This document shows positions 13,939 to 20,822 of a stretch of 22,555 bases of DNA, in pieces; the first letter of the stretch is position 1, and each line of letters opens with the position of its first letter. Position numbers and translations under genes: made by a program. The notes below the pieces were generated by a model, which was not told the DNA's origin, did no database searches, and saw only the letters and a list, made by a program, of their open reading frames with translations. Origin of the DNA: a virus; IMG/VR virus record IMGVR_UViG_3300007960_000216, positions 1-22,555 of that record; one strand, 5' to 3'.

Positions 13939-14268
13939 GTGAGAGGACTATGTTCAACCCACCCTAACCCTGACCTATGGTTCCCTGAGGAACTGTCTAG
14001 TCAACGTGGTAGTGGGCGACCAAGCAGGAAGCAACATCAACAGATGGTAGAGAACGCACTCAAAGCCGTAGCGATTTGTGCTTTTTGTCCAGTTCGCGCA
14101 CGCTGTCTCGAAGAAGGTATGCGTGAGGAGAACATAGAGCATGGGATTTGGGGTGGACTACTAGCCGGTGAGAGAATACGCTTGTCAAGAACCCGCCGAA
14201 GTGGTACAATTAGGGAGCAAGCGATAGCGTTTGCGGAGGGAGTACGAGCATGGGAAAGTATCTCATAA
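13939..14268 (+). CDS. whiB-like: WhiB-family Fe-S transcription factor
   Basis: 109 codons from a GTG with an AGAGGA site. The four cluster cysteines are C5, C47, C50 and C56 (C...CxxCxxxxxC), and the G[IV]WGG turn is present (GIWGG, 69-73), followed by a basic region (RIRLSRTRR) for DNA contact. WhiB proteins occur only in actinobacteria and their phages. They bind a 4Fe-4S cluster, contact sigma factor region 4 and alter transcription, and phage members can block the host WhiB program. The loop between C5 and C47 is long and contains a Gly/Ser/Arg-rich insert. It is probably expressed from the promoter at 13388. A second promoter lies inside its 3' end. Confidence 0.92.
   Translation: MRGLCSTHPNPDLWFPEELSSQRGSGRPSRKQHQQMVENALKAVAICAFCPVRARCLEEGMREENIEHGIWGGLLAGERIRLSRTRRSGTIREQAIAFAEGVRAWESIS
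14182..14210 (+). promoter_or_regulatory. Promoter TTGTCA-N17-TACAAT inside whiB
   Basis: Each hexamer has five of six consensus bases and the spacer is 17. The expected start near 14217 is ~33 bases before the transglycosylase ATG and keeps its GGAGGG ribosome site. Confidence 0.5.
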
Positions 14269-14657
14269 GGATTCTACTAGCCATAGTATTTACCTTAGCT
14301 TTTTCTGTAATAGTAGTAGAACCATTGAAACCACCGCACCATTTCCCTGTCCAACTTGAAGAAGAGTGGACTAAGGAAGATAGTAAAGCCTATGCCTACG
14401 ACAAGTTAGGTTTATGGCGAGACAAACAGATGTCCTGCCTCGGTAAACTGTGGGGTAAGGAATCAGCATGGAATCCCAAAGCATACAATAAAATAAAAGT
14501 AATGGGTAGAAATGCTGGCGGTATCCCACAGATACTGGGGCTTGACCCTGCTACACCCCCCACCAAGCAGATAGACAGGGGGCTTGAGTACATCTATTAT
14601 AGATACTCAACTCCCTGTCGTGCTTGGGAACACTTCAGGAAGAAAGGTTGGCATTGA
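14250..14657 (+). CDS. Membrane-anchored lytic-transglycosylase-like protein
   Basis: 135 codons with a GGAGGG site; it overlaps whiB by 19 bases. Residues 5-23 (LIRILLAIVFTLAFSVIVV) form a signal anchor or signal peptide with no lipobox. The remainder matches the small SLT/lysozyme-like domain common in actinobacteria: C63-LGKLWGKESAWNP with catalytic Glu71, GGIPQILGL at 90-98, then a YIYYRY segment and CRAWEHFRKKGWH at the end. C63 and the late Cys may form a disulfide outside the cell. It would cut peptidoglycan glycan strands. It is far from the lysis cassette and sits among early genes, so it may serve wall remodelling, superinfection control or a host-takeover step rather than lysis. 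Confidence 0.8.
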   Translation: MGKYLIRILLAIVFTLAFSVIVVEPLKPPHHFPVQLEEEWTKEDSKAYAYDKLGLWRDKQMSCLGKLWGKESAWNPKAYNKIKVMGRNAGGIPQILGLDPATPPTKQIDRGLEYIYYRYSTPCRAWEHFRKKGWH

Positions 14658-14896
14658 AACCACGCAAGAAATCTAAACACATAACAGAATTAAAACCCGA
14701 CTACAAGTCTGCTATGGATATTCGTGGCACACCAACCACGATATGTCCATGCGGTAGTTTAGTTTGGAATCTCAAGGCTATGTTCGATAACGACACAGGC
14801 AATATCTCCATGTACTTTATGGATATGGAATGCGCCGAGTGCGGCACAATAGCCACCGCCCCAACACCGGAGGATTATAATGTCTCCGACCTATGA
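14654..14896 (+). CDS. Zinc-ribbon hypothetical protein (80 aa)
   Basis: 80 codons from a TTG that overlaps the previous stop (TTGA), with AGAAAGG upstream. A TTG thirty bases earlier is possible but lies deeper in the preceding gene. The N-terminus is basic (KPRKKSK). C31-x-C33 and C60-x2-C63 (ICPCGS...ECAECG) form a zinc ribbon around a beta-hairpin core (LVWNLKAMFDNDTGNISMYFMDM), ending in APTPEDYNVSDL. It is probably a nucleic-acid- or protein-binding accessory factor. Its end overlaps the next gene by 17 bases. Confidence 0.7.
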   Translation: MKPRKKSKHITELKPDYKSAMDIRGTPTTICPCGSLVWNLKAMFDNDTGNISMYFMDMECAECGTIATAPTPEDYNVSDL

Positions 14897-15059
14897 GTAT
14901 CGCTGTAATAAATGCGAAACAGTACAAGCTTTCTCTCGTCATGTAGATGAGAGAGACGAGCCAGTCAAGTGTATAACTTGCGGGCTTGAATCAACAAGAG
15001 TATATTACGCACCAGGTATTCAGTTCAAAGGAACTGGATTCTATAAAACAGGAGGATAA
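14880..15059 (+). CDS. FmdB-like zinc-ribbon protein (59 aa)
   Basis: 59 codons with a GGAGG ribosome site that lies inside the upstream gene. PTYEYRCNKC (C9, C12) and CITCG (C31, C34) match the N-terminal CxxC...CxxC ribbon of the FmdB family, followed by a conserved-looking APGIQFKGTGFYKTGG tail, also typical of that family in actinobacteria. FmdB-like proteins are described as regulatory or assembly factors, but their exact role is not settled. Its stop is followed directly by the ATG of the next gene, and the sequence coding for the final Gly-Gly supplies that gene's ribosome site. Confidence 0.8.
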   Translation: MSPTYEYRCNKCETVQAFSRHVDERDEPVKCITCGLESTRVYYAPGIQFKGTGFYKTGG

Positions 15060-15524
15060 ATGGTAACTTATGAATTGAACTTAGAGGAATTTGAGTCCTT
15101 ACTGAAGGACAAAATGTTCCCCGACATGGAAATAGAGCGTGGAAACTCGTTCTTTACTTTTACCAGCAAGCAGGAATCAGTATACGGATATGTAGAAATT
15201 ACTAATGGAAACACAGTGGTAATCAGTAAGATTCAACTCAACCCATTACTAGATGAGGCTAACGATAAAAAGTATACCCCTATGTTTATCTCAGCTACAC
15301 CTGAGGGAGTTTACATGTTCAACTTAGAACTGATAAACTATAAGTGGGAGTCGTACTCTGACCCTGATTATGGCATAGATGATATACTTATATCGGAGTT
15401 GCCACTAAGTGCCGGCACTAGAATCCTAGAGTGGTATCCTGAATTTGCTAGCGAAGAGGAATACCTAGACTCCCTGATGGGTGATGCCGAACCTAGCCAA
15501 TGGGATGAGAGTGACACTTGGTAA
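15060..15524 (+). CDS. Acidic hypothetical protein (154 aa)
   Basis: 154 codons; the ATG follows the previous stop directly, with GGAGG four bases before it. The protein is very acidic and ends in EPSQWDESDTW. Strand-rich stretches (SFFTFTSKQESVYGYVEITNGNTVVISKIQL, and MFISATPEGVYMFNLELINYKW) suggest a beta-sandwich or beta-barrel. Acidic phage proteins of this sort sometimes mimic DNA, but nothing here proves that. It is the last gene of the rightward operon. The next gene converges from the other strand after 38 bases, with no clear terminator hairpin between them. Confidence 0.65.
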   Translation: MVTYELNLEEFESLLKDKMFPDMEIERGNSFFTFTSKQESVYGYVEITNGNTVVISKIQLNPLLDEANDKKYTPMFISATPEGVYMFNLELINYKWESYSDPDYGIDDILISELPLSAGTRILEWYPEFASEEEYLDSLMGDAEPSQWDESDTW

Positions 15525-15562
15525 GTCTACTAAAAGTTTGGTTGGGATTTTCAACACTAGCC

Positions 15563-16252
15563 TTATTCGGTGGTGCTAATATCTCCTCCATCATGCTCGG
15601 ACTTTTCATTATCACTATCTTCATCTTGCTTTTTATCTAGGTCATAGTCTTGATAGGGCTTACTGCCTCCAAGTTTATTGACCAGCCTCCTAATGGCACG
15701 CTTGTGACGCATCCTCGCAGCGTCCTCTGTGCCAAGAGATAGATAGTTGGCTATCTCCTTGAAGTCCATAGACTCAGCGTGCCTGAAGAATAGAAGTTTC
15801 CTATCCTCCTTCGACAGCTTCCAGTATGCTGAGTCTACTTCAAGTAACATTACTTGTATGTTTCCGCCCTCCGCAGGAGGAGTGGGTCTAGTAACTCCAC
15901 TAAGATTTAACTTAGGTGCGATATGAAAGTTGCCAGCCAATACCGCAGGAAGTAATACCTCAACTAGTGCTGGTTCATAGTAATATAAATCTGATACATC
16001 ATAACCAATAGACTTAGCTTTCCAACGCTGGCAATAATCTAGAGCCTGATTCCTAAGGCTACGATAAATTAAATTCTTAGCATCCTTCTCGCCTATTGCT
16101 TCCCATGTATCTAACTTGTTAGGGTGCTCGGTGAACCATTGATAGAGCGACTGCTTGATATCTTCAATCTCGCATATAGGAAACTTCTTATGGTATTCTG
16201 TGGCTACAGCCACCACAATATAATCCCAACGCTCTATTCTATCCCAGTTCAT
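15563..16252 (-). CDS. Sigma-70-like factor (region 4 type)
   Basis: 229 codons from the ATG that overlaps the upstream stop (ATGA). A GTG 18 bases earlier would add six residues. The N-terminal ~80 residues are helical and could correspond to region 2 (DIKQSLYQWF...LRNQALDYCQRW). Residues ~146-195 (KLSKEDRKLLFFRHAESMDFKEIANYLSLGTEDAARMRHKRAIRRL) match sigma region 4, with a helix-turn-helix at DFKEIANYLSLGTEDAARMR. The C-terminal tail is acidic and disordered. The central part from ~85 to 140 is not like classical region 3. It may redirect host RNA polymerase to late phage promoters or act as an anti-host factor. It is the last gene of the leftward replication operon. Confidence 0.75.
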   Translation of the reverse strand: MNWDRIERWDYIVVAVATEYHKKFPICEIEDIKQSLYQWFTEHPNKLDTWEAIGEKDAKNLIYRSLRNQALDYCQRWKAKSIGYDVSDLYYYEPALVEVLLPAVLAGNFHIAPKLNLSGVTRPTPPAEGGNIQVMLLEVDSAYWKLSKEDRKLLFFRHAESMDFKEIANYLSLGTEDAARMRHKRAIRRLVNKLGGSKPYQDYDLDKKQDEDSDNEKSEHDGGDISTTE

Positions 16253-16641
16253 GGCTTGTCGTTCTTCCACTTTCTTGTGCCAGTTAATAAATCTTCTACT
16301 GTAATTAGATAACCCTTTGATTTATTAGGAGGAATCTCGCAAGAGATTTCCCTGCCTAGTTGCTCAACAGTTTTCTTTAATATGTGTGTCGGTACCATGA
16401 AGGTGGACTGTTCAAGTACGAACGCCCAGTACGCAGCCTCAGTCACCGACAATCCCGATGGCTCCCACGCTTGACTCTTGTTAAACCAACACTCAGTTTC
16501 AATGTAGATGTTGTTGGTTATCCACCACTTCCTGTCACGCTTGACTTCGACAGTGCGTCCGCCGGTCAATAACTCCTCGACCAACTGTTCACCCTTGCGT
16601 CCATACCCGAAGTCTAAATCAAACGAGGAGTTCTTTGCCAT
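16249..16641 (-). CDS. Putative PD-(D/E)xK nuclease-like protein (130 aa)
   Basis: 130 codons. FDLDFGYGRKGEQLVEELL is followed by VEVKRDRKWW (Glu32, Lys34) and IYIETECW (Glu48/Glu50). This order (helix with a conserved Glu, beta strand with E-x-K, then a strand with acidic residues) fits the restriction-endonuclease-like core. The first of the usual acidic pair could be Asp8 or Asp10. The C-terminal half (WAFVLEQSTFMVPTHILKKTVEQL) is typical of phage nucleases that act on branched or damaged DNA. It lies between a nucleotide-metabolism-like gene and the sigma-like gene. The exact substrate is unknown. Confidence 0.65.
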   Translation of the reverse strand: MAKNSSFDLDFGYGRKGEQLVEELLTGGRTVEVKRDRKWWITNNIYIETECWFNKSQAWEPSGLSVTEAAYWAFVLEQSTFMVPTHILKKTVEQLGREISCEIPPNKSKGYLITVEDLLTGTRKWKNDKP

Positions 16642-17043
16642 TTACTTATCCCACTTATCTCTCAGTACTAACATACCTATGATAGCGTAGTTCGCCATGT
16701 CAGCGAACGAATCTTCTAATGACTCATACTCAGGTTGATTGCTACCCTTATCTATAAGATTATTGATACGAGCCAGCTTGTCATGGATGCGCACACGCAA
16801 ACCATTAAGAGCGCCACCGGGGGCTTCAGCAATATTCTTCGGGCCATAGTCCTTATGCTTCTTAAGAAGGATAGACATGAGTTCATCATAAACTATTCTG
16901 ACATCTTCTTCGAACTGGGTGGGGTCACGGGGTAGCTCGTACTCAAGAGGGGAACCTTTAGGGTGACCGTAAGCATCCCGTCCTCTTTGTGTATTGATGT
17001 AATCTTGTAGCCTATCTCTGCGAGATGGGTTGTAATCTGCCAT
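16642..17043 (-). CDS. DUF1599-type (nucleotide modification associated) protein
   Basis: 133 codons with an AGGAG site. KKHKDYGPKN (61-70), RIHDKLARINNL (85-96) and SLEDSFADMANYAII (108-122) match the all-helical DUF1599/Nmad1 family found in phages and related to the MazG/dUTPase-like nucleotide pyrophosphohydrolases. The acidic residues in the last helix would bind Mg. Such proteins are proposed to cleave or sense modified or non-canonical nucleotides. The N-terminal ~45 residues are basic and extra. It is part of the leftward replication operon. The chemical role here cannot be fixed without biochemistry. Confidence 0.75.
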   Translation of the reverse strand: MADYNPSRRDRLQDYINTQRGRDAYGHPKGSPLEYELPRDPTQFEEDVRIVYDELMSILLKKHKDYGPKNIAEAPGGALNGLRVRIHDKLARINNLIDKGSNQPEYESLEDSFADMANYAIIGMLVLRDKWDK

Positions 17044-17049
17044 ATCTCC

Positions 17050-17394
17050 TCACGCTCCATTCTTGAATAGCTTCTTGAGTTCGTCATCAAAATCCTCCAT
17101 CGTACCCTCGACTATCATATCTTCAATCGTACCCGCTATCATCTCTGGACTTACCTCTGCCATAAACAAAGTACCATAAGCGTCTTGCGTTACTCTAGAT
17201 ATCATATCCGGTTCGTTACGGTGGTGATATAATGCTTCCAATAAAGAACCAACCATAAGTCTAAAACCACCAGGGAGTATCAACGCTGGGTCAAACTCCT
17301 CGTCATCTTCAACCATATGATTGACTGCTTCAAATACATCATTGAACTTCTGCCCACATTCAGGACAAGTAGGCACTTCGTTTCTATCAAACAT
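17050..17394 (-). CDS. Hypothetical protein with N-terminal Cys pair (114 aa)
   Basis: 114 codons from the ATG that overlaps the primase stop. A longer in-frame reading upstream runs through the primase gene in the wrong frame and is not used. C10-x2-C13 with His26 (CPECGQKF...NH) looks like a partial zinc finger. The rest is acidic and helical (MIAGTIEDMIVEGTMEDFDDELKKLFKNG). It may be an accessory replication factor. No clear family. Confidence 0.65.
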   Translation of the reverse strand: MFDRNEVPTCPECGQKFNDVFEAVNHMVEDDEEFDPALILPGGFRLMVGSLLEALYHHRNEPDMISRVTQDAYGTLFMAEVSPEMIAGTIEDMIVEGTMEDFDDELKKLFKNGA

Positions 17395-18010
17395 CCAACA
17401 ACCCTGCTTTCTGAAGAACTGCAGTCTCTCCATAGTTAGTATAGTAAGAGTTAGCATCCTCACCGTCGGGGAATTGAACGATAGTACACGGTAACTCACG
17501 AGCCAATGCGCTAGCAAATTCCTTACCAGGCTGGTCGCCGTCTGCAAATATATAAATTCTTTCAAAGTCAGCAAGTAAACGAGTGTAATGTTTCTTCCAG
17601 GAGTTAGCACCGGGCACACCGATACAAGGTATGCCGACACAAGCAGACATAGTGAGAGCGTCAAGCTCTCCCTCGCACACGCCAATGAAATCAGCAGCGC
17701 GTTCTATATCTAAGACATTGTACATCTTAGTCTCTGCTCCTGTTAGGCCCATGTACTTAGGCTCTACAGCAGGATTAAGACTACGAAAACGAAGGTCAAC
17801 GACACCAGACTTAGTAAGATACGGAATAGAAAGTCTTGATTGATATGCTTCATGGCCAACCTCAGGTTCTACGACTACGCCTAATCGCGCCAGCCGTGCT
17901 ACTTCCATTGGAATACCCCTGCTTTTGAGGTAAGCTTCTGCCTGATAAATGTTTGCCGCGTACTTCTCCGTGGCTTTCTCCAGTAATTCTTTTTGCGAAT
18001 TCTTTTGCAT
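17387..18010 (-). CDS. DNA primase catalytic (TOPRIM) part
   Basis: 207 codons. ANIYQAEAYLKSRGI, SIPYLTKSGVVDLRFRSL, then the TOPRIM motifs: CEGELDALT (E113, D117) and FADGDQPGKEFA (DGD at 157-159), followed by FPDGEDANSYY. This is the polymerase core of a DnaG/T7-gp4-type primase that lacks its own zinc-binding domain. That domain is encoded by the upstream gene, which overlaps by 149 bases in another frame. The two products probably work together, as in many actinophages with a two-gene primase. The start ATG has only a weak ribosome site, so coupling to, or a frameshift from, the upstream gene is possible. Confidence 0.85.
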   Translation of the reverse strand: MQKNSQKELLEKATEKYAANIYQAEAYLKSRGIPMEVARLARLGVVVEPEVGHEAYQSRLSIPYLTKSGVVDLRFRSLNPAVEPKYMGLTGAETKMYNVLDIERAADFIGVCEGELDALTMSACVGIPCIGVPGANSWKKHYTRLLADFERIYIFADGDQPGKEFASALARELPCTIVQFPDGEDANSYYTNYGETAVLQKAGLLDV

Positions 18011-18227
18011 CTCTTACTGTAATCCCTTCTTGTTGGGAAATGATTTGCAAACTATTTCCTTGAACTCCGCATGCAAAGCAGACGAAGAGTTGGCTGTCAA
18101 GATTGGCTGTCCCGCTTTGATGCGTATCACCGTGGAACGGACATCTGAGATTGACTTGCCCGTGGCTTCGTCCAAGCTTCGCACCGTAGTGGATAAGCAC
18201 ATCTCTAATACTTGGGAGGTCATTCAT
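17862..18227 (-). CDS. DNA primase zinc-binding (CHC2) part
   Basis: 121 codons. Residues 29-53 hold CPFH...CFAC (C29, H32, C50, C53), the primase zinc-ribbon ligands, in the context VNLRCPFHGDTHQSG...FVCFACGVQGNSLQII. A helical segment (VRDAKEFAKRI) and a basic, low-complexity tail ending RRSRRT follow. It would read template sequence and hand DNA to the TOPRIM part. It ends inside the TOPRIM gene, in a frame one base away. Its ATG overlaps the end of the nuclease gene upstream. Confidence 0.85.
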   Translation of the reverse strand: MNDLPSIRDVLIHYGAKLGRSHGQVNLRCPFHGDTHQSGTANLDSQLFVCFACGVQGNSLQIISQQEGITVRDAKEFAKRITGESHGEVRGKHLSGRSLPQKQGYSNGSSTAGAIRRSRRT

Positions 18228-18573
18228 ATCTCTCTCTCATCCATTGTTCTAAATCCTGTACAACCCATGCGTTCTTCACGCCATGATTCCTGCGCTTAAC
18301 TACAACGAAGGCAGGAGGTATGGTCGCCAACTTCCTAGCCTTCGCGTAGTTCTTTGCCTCAACCTGCGCCTCGTCCCAGAACGCAGGTAAGTCTAGCTTC
18401 TTGCGGTTCTTCAATTCAAGTATATAAGTTTCACCTTGAAGGAAGACATACAAGTCACCCTCATCTTTAGCGCCAGCTTTAGTGAGACGCTCTGCTATCG
18501 CTCCGTTATCACGAAGCCAATGCATTACATCAGTCTCGAACTGTGCACCTTTGCGACCATTAGGGTTTGCCAT
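18220..18573 (-). CDS. Holliday-junction-resolvase-like nuclease
   Basis: 117 codons. NGRKGAQFETDVMHWL (Glu13), AKDEGDLYVF (Asp40), YILELKNRKK (E53-x-K55) and EAQVEAKNYA (Gln70 region) follow the order of PD-(D/E)xK resolvases of the Hjc type. It would cut branched recombination or replication intermediates before packaging. It overlaps the 62-codon gene upstream (TAATG) and the primase zinc part downstream. A general VRR-NUC-like nuclease is an alternative reading. Confidence 0.75.
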   Translation of the reverse strand: MANPNGRKGAQFETDVMHWLRDNGAIAERLTKAGAKDEGDLYVFLQGETYILELKNRKKLDLPAFWDEAQVEAKNYAKARKLATIPPAFVVVKRRNHGVKNAWVVQDLEQWMRERYE

Positions 18574-18761
18574 TAGGAAGCGCTCTTATCTTTCGTTAGT
18601 ATTCTTATTGCCCAGTCAAGTCCATCGTGCACGCCTTGCGTGTACTCATCTTTGATAGGAACCTTAGCCTCATCAATCTTCTTTATGAACTTTGCCACCT
18701 GGTTCTTTACTTCTGCATACGCCATCTCTTTGGCGTGAATCTCTAGGTAATCGTCATCCAT
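18573..18761 (-). CDS. Small helical hypothetical protein (62 aa)
   Basis: 62 codons, joined to both neighbours by TAATG overlaps. Almost wholly helical and charged (HAKEMAYAEVKNQVAKFIKKIDEA, then GVHDGLDWAIRILTKD). The place between the DnaB-like ATPase and the resolvase suggests an accessory replication factor. No recognised family. Confidence 0.65.
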   Translation of the reverse strand: MDDDYLEIHAKEMAYAEVKNQVAKFIKKIDEAKVPIKDEYTQGVHDGLDWAIRILTKDKSAS

Positions 18762-19543
18762 TATACATTCTCCGGTATGTCGTCAACGAACATATATTCA
18801 GGATTGAAAGCAATCCATGTCATTAGCGTCCCGCCCGCGTCCGCTTTACCATATCGGTTTTTGACAGGGGCCACGCCCATTGATGTGCCCACAACACCAA
18901 GCGTGCAAATGAGTGCGGGGAGTTGCGCGACCTTTCCCTGAATCGCGGAACGAGGCTGACAAGGAGTACCAGGTACCGCTTCACTCGTATGATGTAATAC
19001 CAGAATCGCTGCATTGGTAGCCCTAGCAAGATACTTCAACTCCTTCATAATCGCACGCATAGATGCGAACTCTTCGCCACCATCTGTGGCTACATCCATC
19101 AAGTTATCTACCACAATCAGTTGTGGTGGGCAACCCCATAGTTCTTCGAAGGCTTGAACCTCTTCGTCTATATCTTGTAGCGTGGGTGCTGACTCGAATG
19201 ACCACACGATGTGAGCACCCTTCGCTAGTATTGCCCTAGTCCAACCCAAGTCAGCATTCAGTAGTTGTTCTACATCGCTCTGACTTTTGTTACTAATCAT
19301 TGAGGCAAGGCGCATAGCCATTGTATGTGCATTGGTATCTGCGCTGATATATAATGTTGGCACCTTCATCTTGAGTGCCAAGGCTAAGGCAAGTGTTGAC
19401 TTACCTACACCTGGTGCTGCTGCGAACATCGACACTTCGCTTCGCCTAAGAATAATCTTGTTCGATTCGAATGCCTTGAAGCAACTAGGTAGCGGTTCTC
19501 CACCGATACTTGGGCGACCAACGCTTCTGACAAGTGTGCGCAA
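18761..19543 (-). CDS. DnaB/RecA-like replicative ATPase (helicase)
   Basis: 260 codons from a TTG with an AAAAAGGAA ribosome site. Walker A APGVGKST at 43-50, Walker B LIVVDN at 142-147, and a following AILVLHHT (His184/185) fit the DnaB-like helicases and KaiC/RadA-like ATPases of actinophages. It lacks the DnaB N-terminal primase-binding domain, which is common in phage versions. It probably acts with the two-part primase encoded downstream. The gene follows the hairpin at 19564-19600. Confidence 0.85.
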   Translation of the reverse strand: MRTLVRSVGRPSIGGEPLPSCFKAFESNKIILRRSEVSMFAAAPGVGKSTLALALALKMKVPTLYISADTNAHTMAMRLASMISNKSQSDVEQLLNADLGWTRAILAKGAHIVWSFESAPTLQDIDEEVQAFEELWGCPPQLIVVDNLMDVATDGGEEFASMRAIMKELKYLARATNAAILVLHHTSEAVPGTPCQPRSAIQGKVAQLPALICTLGVVGTSMGVAPVKNRYGKADAGGTLMTWIAFNPEYMFVDDIPENV

Positions 19544-19563
19544 TTCTTTTCCTTTTTAAATAA

Positions 19564-19600
19564 GAGCCGTAGCCAGCGACGAATCATATGACTACGGCTC
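19564..19600 (-). terminator. Hairpin before the helicase gene (possible attenuator)
   Basis: GAGCCGTAG (19564-19572) pairs perfectly with CTACGGCTC (19592-19600) around a 19-base loop. On the minus strand it is followed by TTATTT, so it may be a partial terminator that lowers expression of genes downstream in the operon. It fills the only sizeable gap in that operon. Confidence 0.55.
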
Positions 19601-19616
19601 ATAGTTTATTTACTAT

Positions 19617-20003
19617 CTAGTTGACTGGCTTGCATTGGTCCGGTGTACCCTGTGGTGATGGGCATGCCCAGAACGCATATGGTTTGCCTGTGTTCTTGCT
19701 GATACCACTACGCCAAATGCGAGCACCGTGCTTACACGTAGGAGCGGCGGTACCTGATGCTTCCGACACCGGGGTTGGTGGCGAGGAGACTGGAGGCCTT
19801 GTGCTTGTAGTGGAATCGGTAGTGGATAAAGGGGCTACATTATACGCAGCTCCTATCATTTTGTTAACAGATACAATCTGTGTAGCGTAGTCGCCAATAC
19901 CTTCTAGCAGTACGCTCAACTCATCCGCAGTATTAGCGCGGATGTTTATCATGTCGCCTGTGCCAGTCTTGTAAGAGACTTGCAGTTTCCATTCTTCGGC
20001 CAT
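19617..20003 (-). CDS. Hypothetical protein with linker and C-terminal zinc-binding motif
   Basis: 128 codons, TAATG overlap with the gene upstream. A folded N-terminal ~55 residues (WKLQVSYKTGTGDMINIRA..LLEGIGDYATQIV) is joined by a Thr/Ser/Pro-rich linker (59-88) to a C-terminal C90-x-H92...C114...C124 unit (TCKHGARIW...YAFWACPSP...QCKPVN). The latter resembles the small zinc motifs of topoisomerases and single-strand DNA-binding factors. It is probably a DNA-binding replication accessory protein. Exact function unknown. Confidence 0.7.
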   Translation of the reverse strand: MAEEWKLQVSYKTGTGDMINIRANTADELSVLLEGIGDYATQIVSVNKMIGAAYNVAPLSTTDSTTSTRPPVSSPPTPVSEASGTAAPTCKHGARIWRSGISKNTGKPYAFWACPSPQGTPDQCKPVN

Positions 20004-20623
20004 TATGACCCTTTCTTAGATGTGAACTGGCAATGGTCGGTAAGACCACACCGGTTGCAGTTGTTTGTGTTGGGTAAGAATATACCAGCCCTGCGTGCTT
20101 TGTCAAAGTTTTCTACGAAGTAAGCAATATGTTCTTCGGTATACTTAGATAGGTCCACCATGGAACCAGTACCTGAGTGTCGTGCCATCCAGTAGTTACC
20201 CCACTTGACATCAGCACCGAAGACTTGTTGTATGCCAGCCTTATAGAAACCTAACTGTAAACTACTGGCAGGAGTTTGTTGTGATGTCTTTAAATCTACA
20301 ACAACCAAGTCACCATCTACTTCAAAGATTCTATCGATAACCATCTTAACTGGAACGCCAGCAAACTTAGGCATGATGCCTAGCTCAATCGCAGGAACGC
20401 CTTCAGCCGTCTTCCAAATCTTCCAATTCTTGTTGTGGGCACGCCAATCGATATAGGATTGTACCCACTCGGGTCCCTTAATACTCCAGAAGGTGGCATC
20501 TTCCTTGAAAGGAAATTCCTTCGTAGCCCTACCGCCAACCCTAAGCGTAGCGAGGTCTTTGTCTTTGGCGTATTCATCCCACGCCTCCTTCCAAAGTGAG
20601 TCTGCAGTGTTTCTTTGCGTCAC
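20003..20623 (-). CDS. Cas4/RecB-like nuclease, C-terminal part
   Basis: 206 codons from a GTG with AAGGAG upstream. It carries E80, D97 (MVIDRIF), D110-L-K112 (VVVDLKTSQ) and Q123/Y127 (LQLGFYKAG), the PD-(D/E)xK and QxxxY motifs of RecB/Cas4 exonucleases, then C189, C192 and C198 (CNRCGLTDHC), three of the four cysteines that bind the 4Fe-4S cluster. The fourth cysteine and the GGSAFH segment are encoded in the separate gene 20812-21009, with a small unrelated gene between. Related actinophage proteins are normally one chain of ~280 residues. It would process DNA ends for recombination or host-DNA breakdown if both parts assemble. Confidence 0.85.
   Translation of the reverse strand: MTQRNTADSLWKEAWDEYAKDKDLATLRVGGRATKEFPFKEDATFWSIKGPEWVQSYIDWRAHNKNWKIWKTAEGVPAIELGIMPKFAGVPVKMVIDRIFEVDGDLVVVDLKTSQQTPASSLQLGFYKAGIQQVFGADVKWGNYWMARHSGTGSMVDLSKYTEEHIAYFVENFDKARRAGIFLPNTNNCNRCGLTDHCQFTSKKGS
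20079..20106 (-). promoter_or_regulatory. Candidate internal promoter (TTGACA-N16-TATATT)
   Basis: On the minus strand TTGACA (20101-20106) and TATATT (20079-20084) are 16 bases apart, inside the nuclease gene. This would start a transcript before the gene ending at 19617. It may be chance inside coding sequence. Confidence 0.35.
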
Positions 20624-20822
20624 TTAAAATCTCCTTAACCTTATCGAATACCACCTGATGTTTCTCTGTGAACTCAGGATTAGATTCCTCTTGTTCTTTG
20701 ATGTAGTCATTCAACATTGAGATAAAGACTACAGTAATTTCAGCTTTACCAAAGCCATAAAAATCATTCAGCAATACCTTCTGAGTTTCCCAGTCCGTTG
20801 GGAACAGTTGGTCATTCGACAT
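20574..20822 (-). CDS. Small helical protein lying between two nuclease parts (82 aa)
   Basis: 82 codons from the ATG that overlaps the end of the N-terminal nuclease gene by 11 bases; it overlaps the start of the C-terminal part by 50 bases. After SNDQLFPTDWETQKVLLNDFYG the protein is mainly helical and acidic (FISMLNDYIKEQEESNPEFTEKHQVVFDKVKEILSDAKK). No nuclease, zinc or intein motif. A longer in-frame reading upstream (from 20933) runs through the N-terminal nuclease gene and is not used. In known one-chain relatives this position is a short linker, so the gene looks inserted. It could be a partner that helps join the two nuclease parts, but that is speculation. Confidence 0.6.
   Translation of the reverse strand: MSNDQLFPTDWETQKVLLNDFYGFGKAEITVVFISMLNDYIKEQEESNPEFTEKHQVVFDKVKEILSDAKKHCRLTLEGGVG

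Noticed and set aside
15525-15562. Terminator between the converging operons
   Set aside because: No stem with a T-run could be drawn in this 38-base gap.
17395-17685. N-terminal extension of the 114-codon gene
   Set aside because: It reads the primase gene in the wrong frame; the coupled ATG at 17394 is the natural start.
20574-20822. Split intein joining the two nuclease parts
   Set aside because: No intein start Cys/Ser, no terminal His-Asn and no splicing-block motifs in the intervening gene.
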